DNA of 64,000 bases from Subdoligranulum variabile. GTDB taxonomy: Bacteria; Bacillota; Clostridia; Oscillospirales; Ruminococcaceae. This document shows positions 57,625-64,000 of this stretch, in pieces. Under the pieces are notes generated by a model that was not told the DNA's origin, did no database searches, and was given only the letters and a program-made list of their open reading frames with translations. Position 1 is the stretch's first letter; the number at the start of each line of letters is the position of its first letter. The translations under genes were made by a program, and so were the position numbers. The stretch covers positions 14,613-78,612 of the forward strand of contig SFOX01000025.1 of the NCBI GenBank assembly GCA_004552305.1. Reading direction: 5' to 3'.

Positions 57625-58278
57625 TTATTCCTTCGGCAGCAGGTGTGCCTTTTCCAGTGCCGGGCGCAGCGCCAGATACAAAAGCACCGCGCACACCGTG
57701 GACAGCAGCGAGTTGACCAGCGTCACGCCGCTGGCGATTTTGGTCACGACCGTGGCGATTTCGGCAGGCTGACCAAAGATGAACCGGTTGCGGAAATAGC
57801 CGATCAGCGGGTCGGTGAACACATTGACCAGCAAGCCGCTGAACGCCGCGCCGGTGACGGCGGCAAGGTAGTGGAGCGTATGCGCGGGCGTGCGTTCCTT
57901 GAGGTGCAGCGCCTTGTGCGCCACCGCGCCGCAGACCACGCCGATGATAAACTTTAAGATAAAGGTCGTAATAGCATAGCCGGGGTCGCCTGCGACGATA
58001 TCCGCCAGCGCCAGACCGATGGCACCCGCAAGACCGCCGGAGATGCCGTCCAGCAGCAGGGCGGTCAGCGCCGTAAAGGTGTTGCCCAGATGGAAGGACG
58101 AGCCGGTACCCAGCACGTTGGGAATGCGGAAAAACTCATACGCCACAAAGCTGAGCGCCGCCATAATGCCGATAATGGCAATTTTTTGGGTGGTAAAACG
58201 GGTTTTGGACAGCCCCGCGATCAGCAGCACAGCCGCCACGACCACGAAAAACAAGATCCACATCGTTGAAGTTTGCAT
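57625..58278 (-). CDS. ECF transporter S component, probably pyridoxine-specific
   Basis: Membrane substrate-binding subunit of an energy-coupling-factor vitamin importer, 217 residues, six hydrophobic segments. TQKIAIIGIMAALSFVAYEFFRI and the GTGSSFHLGNTFTALTALLLDGISGG segment are typical of group II S components. No ECF ATPases are nearby; these are shared and encoded elsewhere. It is divergent from a PdxR/MocR regulator with a long inverted repeat between, which suggests vitamin B6 (PdxU-type) transport by known regulon logic. Start at 58278 after GGGGAGA. Confidence 0.82.
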   Translation of the reverse strand: MQTSTMWILFFVVVAAVLLIAGLSKTRFTTQKIAIIGIMAALSFVAYEFFRIPNVLGTGSSFHLGNTFTALTALLLDGISGGLAGAIGLALADIVAGDPGYAITTFILKFIIGVVCGAVAHKALHLKERTPAHTLHYLAAVTGAAFSGLLVNVFTDPLIGYFRNRFIFGQPAEIATVVTKIASGVTLVNSLLSTVCAVLLYLALRPALEKAHLLPKE

Positions 58279-58327
58279 TTTTGTACTCTCCCCTGTTGAC
58301 AAATTGTCCCTTGCAAGGTATGCTCCT

Positions 58328-58386
58328 ATTATAACGCTTTCTGGCACTAATAAAATAACCAGTTTTTAAATATTTTATGGTGCCAG
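58328..58386. promoter_or_regulatory. Shared PdxR operator and S-component promoter
   Basis: CTGGCACTAATAAAATA (58341-58357) and TATTTTATGGTGCCAG (58371-58386) are inverted repeats with two mismatches. The S-component -10, TATAAT at 58328-58333 (minus), sits beside the left arm, and the arm covers its -35. Typical MocR/PdxR layout, in which PLP binding switches the regulator. Confidence 0.75.
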
Positions 58387-58401
58387 TTAGGAGGGCTTGC
58401 C

Positions 58402-59787
58402 GTGATAGAACTTCAACCGAATGCCAAAACGCCGCTGTATGAGCAGCTGTACGCCGCCTTGGCGGACGAGATTCGCCGGGGCATCCTGCCGCCGGGCAGC
58501 CCGCTGCCGGGGCGGCGCACCATGGCGGCGCAGCAGGGCGTGAGCGCAAACACCGTGGACGCCGCCTACCAGATGCTGGCAGCTGAGGGCTTGGCGGAGG
58601 CACGCCCCCGCAGCGGCTTTTATGTGCAGAAAACCTACGGTATGCTGCACCCGCGCCGCCCGGCGCCCGCCCCTGCCGAGGTGCCGCGCCCCGCCGAAAA
58701 AGCACCGCTGTACGATCTTTCTACCGGCAGTGTGGACACAGCGCTGTTCCCGGCGCGCAGCTGGGGACGGCTGCAGCGCGAGTTATTATACCAGCGCCCC
58801 GAGCTTTTGCAGCGTGGCGAAATGCAGGGCGATGCCGCCCTGCGCGCGCAGATCGCGTGGTATCTTTCGGGCTATCGCGGGGTGTGCTGCACGCCCGACC
58901 AGATCGTGGTGGGCGCGGGCATCGAATACCTGCTGGGGTGTCTGGCGCACCTGTTTGCAGGCAGCCTTGCCGCCATCGAAAACCCTGGCTACGCCCGCAC
59001 GCAGGCGGTTTTGCGCAACAGCGGGCTGACCTGCGTGCCGGTGGACATTGACCGCGACGGGCTGCCCGCCGCCGCGCTGGAGCAAAGCGGGGCAAGCGTC
59101 TGCTACCTGACGCCCAGCCACCACTTCCCCACCGGCATCACCATGCCCGCCACCCGCCGCGCCGAGCTGCTGGCGTGGGCAGCCGCCCGCCCGGGGCGCT
59201 ATATCCTGGAGGACGACTACGACTCGGAATTTCGCTTTGACACCCGCCCGCTGCCCAGCCTGCAGGGGATGGCAGGTCCGGACGGCACGGTGGTGTATCT
59301 GACGACCTTTTCCAAAAGTCTGGCTCCGGGCATCCGCATTGCCTGTATGGTGCTGCCGCGCCCGCTGCTGGCACAGTACCGCCGCGATTTTGCCGCCTAC
59401 GCCAACACCGTGGGGCGCTTTGAACAGCAGACCCTCTGCGCATTTATTGCGGGCGGGTATTTTACCCGGCATCTGGCGCGCATCCGCTTGGCGTACAAGC
59501 GCCGTATGGAAGCCTTTGCCGCCGCCCTGCGCGATGCCCTGCCCGGCGTGCAGCTGGGCGCGGTACACAGCGGGCTGCACTTTTTGCTGACGATGCCAAG
59601 CGCCCAAGGCGAGCGCGCCATGGTGGAGAGTGCCGCCCGCGAGGGGGTGCGCCTGCGCGGGCTGAGCGAGTATTATCTGGCGCGCCCGGCGCTTTGCGCC
59701 CCCAACACGGTGGTGGCGGGGTATTCGGCGCTGAAGGACGCGGACATCCCTGCCGTGGTCGCCGCGCTTGCCCGGGCGTGGAATTGA
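58402..59787 (+). CDS. pdxR: PdxR/MocR-type regulator (GntR DNA-binding plus aminotransferase fold)
   Basis: Regulator of 461 residues. Residues ~1-75 are a GntR winged helix (PLYEQLYAALADEIRRGILPPGSPLPGRRTMAA start), joined by a linker to an aminotransferase class I fold with the PLP Lys in TTFSKSLAPGIRIA and EDDYDSEFRFD. MocR proteins sense PLP as a coregulator. GTG start at 58402 follows TTAGGAGGG. Divergent from the ECF S component over a shared operator, so it likely controls it and itself. Confidence 0.92.
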   Translation: MIELQPNAKTPLYEQLYAALADEIRRGILPPGSPLPGRRTMAAQQGVSANTVDAAYQMLAAEGLAEARPRSGFYVQKTYGMLHPRRPAPAPAEVPRPAEKAPLYDLSTGSVDTALFPARSWGRLQRELLYQRPELLQRGEMQGDAALRAQIAWYLSGYRGVCCTPDQIVVGAGIEYLLGCLAHLFAGSLAAIENPGYARTQAVLRNSGLTCVPVDIDRDGLPAAALEQSGASVCYLTPSHHFPTGITMPATRRAELLAWAAARPGRYILEDDYDSEFRFDTRPLPSLQGMAGPDGTVVYLTTFSKSLAPGIRIACMVLPRPLLAQYRRDFAAYANTVGRFEQQTLCAFIAGGYFTRHLARIRLAYKRRMEAFAAALRDALPGVQLGAVHSGLHFLLTMPSAQGERAMVESAAREGVRLRGLSEYYLARPALCAPNTVVAGYSALKDADIPAVVAALARAWN

Positions 59788-59804
59788 AAATGGATCGATT
59801 GCAC

Positions 59805-59915
59805 ACCTACGGTAGGTTTGTAGGGGATGCATAAATGTGTCCCGTGCGGTTTTCCCGCTATATCGTAATGTTCGGGCGGTCGTGCGGGCGGGGCATACCC
59901 CGCCCCTACTGCGCG
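59805..59915. repeat. R1 palindrome block
   Basis: GTAGGGGATGCATAAATGTGTCCC and GGGCGGGGCATACCCCGCCCCTAC with the CACACCTACGGTAGGTTTG lead-in. The rest of the gap to 60000 shows nothing certain. Confidence 0.75.
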
Positions 59916-60000
59916 ATACTTTTTATTGCCGCACAATTCCGTGATGGCTTGGCATTTTCGGCAGGTTTGTAATTCTCCCATCGGGTTTGATGACAACCTA

Positions 60001-60030
60001 AAAAGCCGCAGGGTCACCCCTGCGGCTTTT
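60001..60030. terminator. Terminator between pdxR and the EIIA gene
   Basis: AAAAGCCGCAGGG-TCA-CCCCTGCGGCTTTT, usable on both strands for the convergent genes. Confidence 0.88.
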
Positions 60031-60042
60031 TGCTTTTTAAAT

Positions 60043-60543
60043 TTACTTGCTCAGCTTGAACAGCTCGTCGCCCGGCTCTACGGTGCCGGCGGCAGCCAGC
60101 TCCACAGCCTTGAAGTCATCGGTGTTGGTAACCACGGTGATGACCACAGCGGGGTGGTTGGCAGCAGCGATCTTTTCCAGATCCATCTCCAGCAGCAGGT
60201 CGCCCTTCTTGACCTTGTCGCCGACCTTGACCTTGGGGCTGAAGCCGTCGCCCTTCATCTCGACGGTGTCAACGCCAACGTGGATCAGCACCTCGGCGCC
60301 GTTGTCTGCCATAATGCCCAAGGCGTGACCGCTGTCGGGGGCTTGGGTGATCTCGCCGTCGGCGGGGGCAAACACCTTGCCCTCGGTGGGGTCAATGCCG
60401 CAGCACTGCCCCAGAATGCCCTGCGCAAACACCTCATCGGGGATCTGCTCCATCGGCACAATGGCACCCTTGGCGTCGGCGTACAGCACCATGGCGGGGG
60501 TTTCCGGCTCGGGTTTCTTCTTCAGAAAATCAAAAAATCCCAT
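60043..60543 (-). CDS. PTS glucose-type EIIA protein
   Basis: Phosphocarrier of 166 residues, the EIIA-Glc fold as a free-standing protein. Active His H88 in VLIHVGVDTVEM and the partner His H73 in SGHALGI are both present, as is DGEITQAPD. In other bacteria it passes phosphate to sugar-specific EIIBC and regulates catabolism. No PTS membrane domain is adjacent. An AAGGAG site precedes the ATG, and an A-rich promoter lies upstream. Confidence 0.92.
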   Translation of the reverse strand: MGFFDFLKKKPEPETPAMVLYADAKGAIVPMEQIPDEVFAQGILGQCCGIDPTEGKVFAPADGEITQAPDSGHALGIMADNGAEVLIHVGVDTVEMKGDGFSPKVKVGDKVKKGDLLLEMDLEKIAAANHPAVVITVVTNTDDFKAVELAAAGTVEPGDELFKLSK

Positions 60544-60591
60544 TGTAATTTCTCCTTCTCTCGGACAAAAGCGTCCTTATTGTATGTACAT

Positions 60592-60620
60592 ATTATACTC
60601 TGCCGCCGGGCAAATTGCAA
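60592..60620 (-). promoter_or_regulatory. Promoter of the EIIA gene
   Basis: Minus strand TTGCAA (60615-60620), 17-nt spacer, TATAAT (60592-60597). The -35 lies just before the tetR stop. Confidence 0.85.
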
Positions 60621-60634
60621 TACGGCAGCGCACT

Positions 60635-61198
60635 TCACAGCAGCCGCTTTACGGCACGGATCGCCTGCCATGCGGTTTCTGCCATTTCGGGGGCGGGGGG
60701 CATATAGCCCGCCTGCTGCCACTGCTGGATGGTGCCGAAGCAGCCGTCCACAATAAAGGACAAAAGATACCGGTCACGCTCGCTGGTGCCGTGCGGGAAC
60801 TCGCCCATACAGCGGCGCAGCACGACCTCCTTGGCGTTGTGCAAAAATGGGGATTCCCAGCTTTTGCCGTACAGTGCGCGGCAGACCTCGGCGTTTTCTT
60901 CCATATAACGGAACAGCGCCACCAGCGCGTAGGGTACCTCCTCCTGCGAGGCATTGGGTACAATGCCGTCCAGCAGGCTGCACAGCCCCTCCAGCTGGGT
61001 CGCCTCCATCTGCTCCATCAGGGCATAGATATCCGCATAGTGGAAGTAAAACGTGCCGCGGCTGATGCCCGCCAGCCCGGTCAGCTCGCGCACGGTGATC
61101 TCCCGCAGGTCTTTTTCCTGCAGAAGTTGGATCAGCGCATTATACAGCTTTTTCTTAGTCGTCCGAACACTGCGGTTCGCATCCCCTTTGGCATTCAT
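60635..61198 (-). CDS. TetR-family transcriptional regulator
   Basis: Regulator of 187 residues. The helix-turn-helix is in the N-terminal 60 residues (TTKKKLYNALIQLLQEKDLREITVRELTGLAGISRGTFYFHY begins the classic block). The C-terminal half is helical, of the TetR_C group seen in DhaS-like Firmicute regulators. Start at 61198 preceded by AAGGCGG. Divergent from pfkA; either gene may be its target. Ligand unknown. Confidence 0.9.
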   Translation of the reverse strand: MNAKGDANRSVRTTKKKLYNALIQLLQEKDLREITVRELTGLAGISRGTFYFHYADIYALMEQMEATQLEGLCSLLDGIVPNASQEEVPYALVALFRYMEENAEVCRALYGKSWESPFLHNAKEVVLRRCMGEFPHGTSERDRYLLSFIVDGCFGTIQQWQQAGYMPPAPEMAETAWQAIRAVKRLL

Positions 61199-61232
61199 AC
61201 ACAGCACCGCCTTTTGCCATACTCTATTACAA

Positions 61233-61261
61233 GCATACCGTTTCAGGGGCGCAATGTCAAG
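61233..61261 (-). promoter_or_regulatory. Promoter of the TetR gene
   Basis: Minus strand TTGACA (61256-61261), 17-nt spacer, TATGCT (61233-61238). Confidence 0.8.
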
Positions 61262-61324
61262 GATTTTTTAACTATTTGTATGAAAATGTTCGCTGTTTTT
61301 CTATAATTTTTGGCTTGATTGCTG

Positions 61325-61353
61325 TTTTCAAACCGTCTGCGATGTGCTATAAT
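61325..61353 (+). promoter_or_regulatory. Promoter of pfkA
   Basis: TTTTCA (61325-61330), 17-nt spacer, extended -10 TGC-TATAAT (61348-61353). Confidence 0.8.
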
Positions 61354-61378
61354 ACAGGCAGAGGCAGTGCAGCGGGTG

Positions 61379-61414
61379 CGCCGTATCGGCACTTGGAATT
61401 ATGCGGTATTGCCC
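61379..61414. repeat. R5 half-element in the pfkA leader
   Basis: Inverse of the left arm of 17566-17601 with two mismatches (ends ATGCGGTATTGCCC). Lies between the pfkA promoter and its ribosome site, so it is transcribed as 5' leader. Confidence 0.75.
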
Positions 61415-61446
61415 TATCCATTTTGTATATCAGGGAGGCAAACGCA

Positions 61447-62523
61447 ATGGCTATTCGTGTAGGCATCTTAACTTCCGGCGGGGACTGCCCCGGTTTGAAC
61501 GCAACGCTGCGCGGCGTTGCCAAGGCACTGTACCACCGCATGGGCGACAAGGTCGAGATCGTGGGCATTATGAACGGCTACGACGGCTTGATCAACGGCA
61601 ACTACCGCGAGATGAGTCCCGACGAGTTCAGCGGCATTCTGACGGTGGGCGGCACCATTTTGGGCACCAAGCGCACCCCCTTTAAAAAGATGCGCGTTGT
61701 CGAGGATGACCGTGTGGACAAGGTCGCCGCCATGAAGAAAAACTACCGCGCCGCCAAGCTGGACTGCCTGCTGTGCCTGGGCGGCAACGGCACCCACAAG
61801 ACCGCCAACCTGCTCAGCCAAGAGGGGCTGAACATCATCGGTCTGCCCAAGACCATTGACAACGACATCTACGGCACCGATGTGACCTTCGGTTTCCACA
61901 CCGCCGTGGACATTGCCACCGAAGTCATTGACCGCATCCACACCACCGCCGGCAGCCACAGCCGCGTGATGTGCATTGAAATTATGGGCAACAAGGCGGG
62001 CTGGCTGACGCTGTATTCCGGCATTGCGGGCGGCGCGGATATCATCCTGATCCCCGAAATGCCCTACGATATCAAAAAGGTCGTCGCCGCGGTAGAGAAC
62101 CGCGCCCGCAACGGCAAGAACTTCTCGATTCTGGCAGTGGCAGAGGGCGCTTTCTCGACCGAGGAAGCCAAGTTCAAGCGCAAGGAGTGGACGGCGCAGC
62201 GCGCACAGGCGGGCTACACCACCGCCACCGCCCGCATTGCCAAGCAGATCGAAGCAATGACCGGCGCCGAGACCCGCATCTGCGTACCCGGGCATATGCA
62301 GCGCGGCGGCAGCCCCAGCGCCTACGACCGCGTGCTGGCGACCCAGTTTGGCTCCTACGCAGCCGGGCTTGTGGCGGACGAGCATTTCGGCGTGACGGTT
62401 GCCATGGTGAACCGCCATGTAACCGCCAACCCCCTTGCCGATATCGCCGGCAAGACCCGCGGCGTACCCGGTGACTGCGATATGCTGAACGTTGCCCGCG
62501 CCATGGGCATCAGCCTGGGCTGA
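61447..62523 (+). CDS. pfkA: 6-phosphofructokinase (GGNG/PKTIDND subgroup)
   Basis: Phosphorylates fructose-6-phosphate in glycolysis, 358 residues. It begins MAIRVGILTSGGDCPGLNA. The phosphoryl-donor motif reads GGNGTHKTA, not GGDGS (ATP enzymes of the bacterial type) or GGDDT (pyrophosphate enzymes), and PKTIDND has the Lys found in pyrophosphate and some ATP enzymes. Donor specificity is therefore not certain. HMQRGGSPSAYDR matches the substrate site. ATG at 61447 follows AGGGAGG. Probably cotranscribed with nothing else; terminator at 62549. Confidence 0.9.
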   Translation: MAIRVGILTSGGDCPGLNATLRGVAKALYHRMGDKVEIVGIMNGYDGLINGNYREMSPDEFSGILTVGGTILGTKRTPFKKMRVVEDDRVDKVAAMKKNYRAAKLDCLLCLGGNGTHKTANLLSQEGLNIIGLPKTIDNDIYGTDVTFGFHTAVDIATEVIDRIHTTAGSHSRVMCIEIMGNKAGWLTLYSGIAGGADIILIPEMPYDIKKVVAAVENRARNGKNFSILAVAEGAFSTEEAKFKRKEWTAQRAQAGYTTATARIAKQIEAMTGAETRICVPGHMQRGGSPSAYDRVLATQFGSYAAGLVADEHFGVTVAMVNRHVTANPLADIAGKTRGVPGDCDMLNVARAMGISLG

Positions 62524-62548
62524 GCGGCAGCCCGCAACCGACAAAACC

Positions 62549-62587
62549 AAAAGCACGCAGCTGTTTAACGCAACTGCGTGCTTTTTT
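62549..62587. terminator. Bidirectional terminator between pfkA and the SGNH gene
   Basis: AAAAGCACGCAG / CTGCGTGCTTTT around a 13-nt loop, with T residues on the plus strand and AAAA on the other side. Confidence 0.88.
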
Positions 62588-63782
62588 ATTCCTGCGGAGT
62601 GTCCGCCGGGGGCTGTGCGGTTTCGGGGGTTGGCGTGGGTTCCGCGGCAGCTTCTGACGAAGCCGGCTCGGACGAGGCAGGCTCCGATGAGACTTCCGGG
62701 GTCGGTGCAGAGGTCGAATCCGGCGCAGGTGTCGGCGTCGGGGTTGCCGTAGGTGCAGGGGTTGCCGTTGCGGTCGGCGTGGGTGAGGGTTCGCTGTCCT
62801 CGCTGTCCTCGCTGTCCGGTTCCTCCGACGCGGCGGGGGTCGCCTCCACCACCGGGGTCGCGTAGGTCACGGCGTCCTTGTCGTCGGTGTGCTTGGGTAC
62901 TGCCGTCAGCGCGGGGCGGGTGTCCTCGGTAACATAGCTGTGGGTGCGGATGTAGGTAAACAGCGCGTCCATGGCGGCGCGGGTCAGGTGGATGCCGTCG
63001 CTGGATTCCACATAGCCCTCCTTGGCATAGCCGGTGGCGGCGTCCTTCAGCACTTCGGCGCTGTTCAGGAATTTCCAGCCGTTGGCGTCGCACATTTCCA
63101 CAATGGCTTTGTTATACTCATCCACTTGGCTTTGGGTCAGGCTGGCGTTGCTGTGGCTGCGCCCCAGCGGCGGAATGGCGTTTACGATGATATCCGCTGC
63201 CGGGTAGGCGTCCGCGATGGCCTGCAGACCGGCACGGTAGCTTTCCGCAAAGGAGGCTGCTGAATAGTTGGGGTCAAGGTCGTTGGTGCCGAAGGTCACT
63301 ATGACCCGCCGGGGCTGCATAAGCGCCACCGCCTGCGGCATGGTGACATAGCTGCCGTACCCGCTGAACTTGACGCAGGCGTACTTTTGCAGGCTGCGCG
63401 CGCTCATCCCCACCGAGCCGATGGCGTTGTCGTAGCTGCAATAGTCAAACATACGGTACATACGGGCGGTGTTGCTGTCGCCCAAAAAAAGCGTGGTGTC
63501 GATGTATTCCTGCCCGGCATCCTCGGTTTCTGGCAGCACGGTGGCGGAAAATTTGCCCTGGTCAATGGTGTTTTTGGTGGCGTCGTAGCCGCTTTCCTGC
63601 ACGATACTGCCAAGGTCGTACCCCTTTTGGGGCTTGGCGACATCCCACACGATAAAAAACGCTGCCACGGTGCTTGCCAGCAGCAGCACTGCGCACGCCG
63701 CCATCACCTTGCAGGCTCTGGCTACGGCGTCATAGCGGGGCGCTTTGCGCTGCGCCGGGCGGCGATGAGTCGTTTTTGCCAT
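62586..63782 (-). CDS. Membrane-anchored SGNH/GDSL hydrolase
   Basis: Esterase-type hydrolase of 398 residues, outside the membrane. Residues 1-25 basic, ~26-48 hydrophobic anchor (MAACAVLLLASTVAAFFIV), SGNH domain ~90-290 with FLGDSNTA (nucleophile Ser), TFGTNDLD and SSDGIHLTR (Asp/His), then ~110 residues of Pro/Thr/Ser/Glu linker (PTPTATATPAPTATPTP type). Relatives act as peptidoglycan or polysaccharide O-acetylesterases; exact substrate unknown. The upstream gap to the window end has a possible TATACACC-like -10 but no clear promoter. Confidence 0.88.
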   Translation of the reverse strand: MAKTTHRRPAQRKAPRYDAVARACKVMAACAVLLLASTVAAFFIVWDVAKPQKGYDLGSIVQESGYDATKNTIDQGKFSATVLPETEDAGQEYIDTTLFLGDSNTARMYRMFDYCSYDNAIGSVGMSARSLQKYACVKFSGYGSYVTMPQAVALMQPRRVIVTFGTNDLDPNYSAASFAESYRAGLQAIADAYPAADIIVNAIPPLGRSHSNASLTQSQVDEYNKAIVEMCDANGWKFLNSAEVLKDAATGYAKEGYVESSDGIHLTRAAMDALFTYIRTHSYVTEDTRPALTAVPKHTDDKDAVTYATPVVEATPAASEEPDSEDSEDSEPSPTPTATATPAPTATPTPTPAPDSTSAPTPEVSSEPASSEPASSEAAAEPTPTPETAQPPADTPQE

Positions 63783-64000
63783 AGTATCCCTCTACAAATT
63801 CGCTGCGGATTTTTTGCATACCCACGCATTATACACCATTTTGCGGCAGGATGCCAGCCTATTTTGCAATTTTTACATAATGGCAACAATTTTCACACAA
63901 ACCACCGGGCTGATTTGCGCCCCGCTGCGGCGGGGACGGGCTGTTCGAACCCTCGGCACTCCAAGACAAAAAAGCCGTTTGTACCGGGATACGGTACAGG
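63783..64000. other. Upstream region of the SGNH gene and start of the next feature, cut by the window
   Basis: Nothing coding is seen. At about 63920-63965 the string GTTCGAACCCTCGG...CTCCA resembles a tRNA T-loop and 3' end but has no matching T-stem or body. At 63967-64000 an AAAAAAGCC...GTACCGGGATACGGTAC hairpin looks like the left part of a terminator belonging to the next gene. Confidence 0.4.

Noticed and set aside
63920..63965. tRNA-like T-loop and CTCCA end
   Set aside because: The bases before TTCGAAC do not pair with those after it, and no D or anticodon arm is present on either strand; at most a 3' remnant or att-like scar.

Overview
The window reads as a GC-rich chromosomal segment of a low-motility gut Firmicute in the Oscillospiraceae/Ruminococcaceae (Faecalibacterium, Gemmiger or Subdoligranulum type). 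Reasons: HrcA with a perfect CIRCE site, TTGACA-17-TATAAT promoters, AAGGAGG ribosome binding sites, a YtrA-type ABC operon, an SpoVT-like regulator, ECF-type vitamin uptake, acetate kinase, and many short palindromic repeats of the kind common in these genomes. No phage, plasmid, insertion-sequence transposase, CRISPR array or rRNA is visible. The genus assignment is an inference from protein style and repeats, not a database result.

Layout. 1-2505: two M23 cell-wall peptidases (first one cut by the window edge). 2570-4546: YtrA-type regulator plus ABC exporter. 4567-5780: rpsF-ssb-rpsR. 6041-8551: a PASTA pseudokinase and YebC. 8653-12623: RsmF-type methylase, Mini-RNase III, Obg, L27, L21. 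13002-17516: FolD, Lgt and two M16 proteins. 17809-19089: guanine deaminase. 19182-23005: lysC-thrB-hom-ACT threonine operon. 23299-25779: PBP1A. 25977-27152: small membrane protein, then a dense repeat field. 27153-32029: dnaJ-dnaK-grpE-hrcA under CIRCE. 32475-36834: SpoVT-like regulator, Nudix, a DAACS carrier, and a Na+-pump beta subunit with a riboswitch-like leader. 36902-43573: SDR, beta-galactosidase, U32-like protein, xanthine permease. 44276-49134: GH25 muramidase fused to a dead 5'-nucleotidase, a beta-CASP nuclease, a DUF5662-like protein. 49541-52644: metQ-metN-metI behind a Met/Cys leader peptide. 52774-53534: Rrf2 regulator, tRNA-Asn, a tRNA-Asn fragment, tRNA-Gly. 53818-57410: phosphatase, an internally deleted GltA-like remnant, TmcAL, acetate kinase. 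57625-59787: divergent ECF S component and PdxR. 60043-63782: EIIA-Glc-like protein, TetR, phosphofructokinase, SGNH hydrolase.

How the genes fit together. Most of the window is housekeeping: ribosome assembly, heat shock, cell-wall remodelling, threonine synthesis, methionine and purine uptake, glycolysis and acetate formation. Guanine deaminase (product xanthine) and the xanthine-type permease serve the same purine branch. Lactose cleavage, phosphofructokinase and acetate kinase mark a saccharolytic acetate producer.

Most noteworthy. (1) The metQNI operon is preceded by a translated-looking 29-residue leader peptide containing MMMMCMC, followed by an intrinsic terminator and a possible competing antiterminator: a ribosome-mediated methionine attenuator where Firmicutes normally use an S-box or T-box. 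(2) The OadB leader can fold either as a yybP-ykoY-like aptamer or as a 15-bp terminator that shares the same strand. (3) Two large pseudoenzymes: a PASTA protein kinase with both catalytic Asp residues replaced by Gly, and a GH25 muramidase fused to a metal-ligand-free 5'-nucleotidase. (4) Several repeat families whose hairpins stay paired while their sequence changes, one of which has been captured as the C-terminus of ribosomal protein S18.
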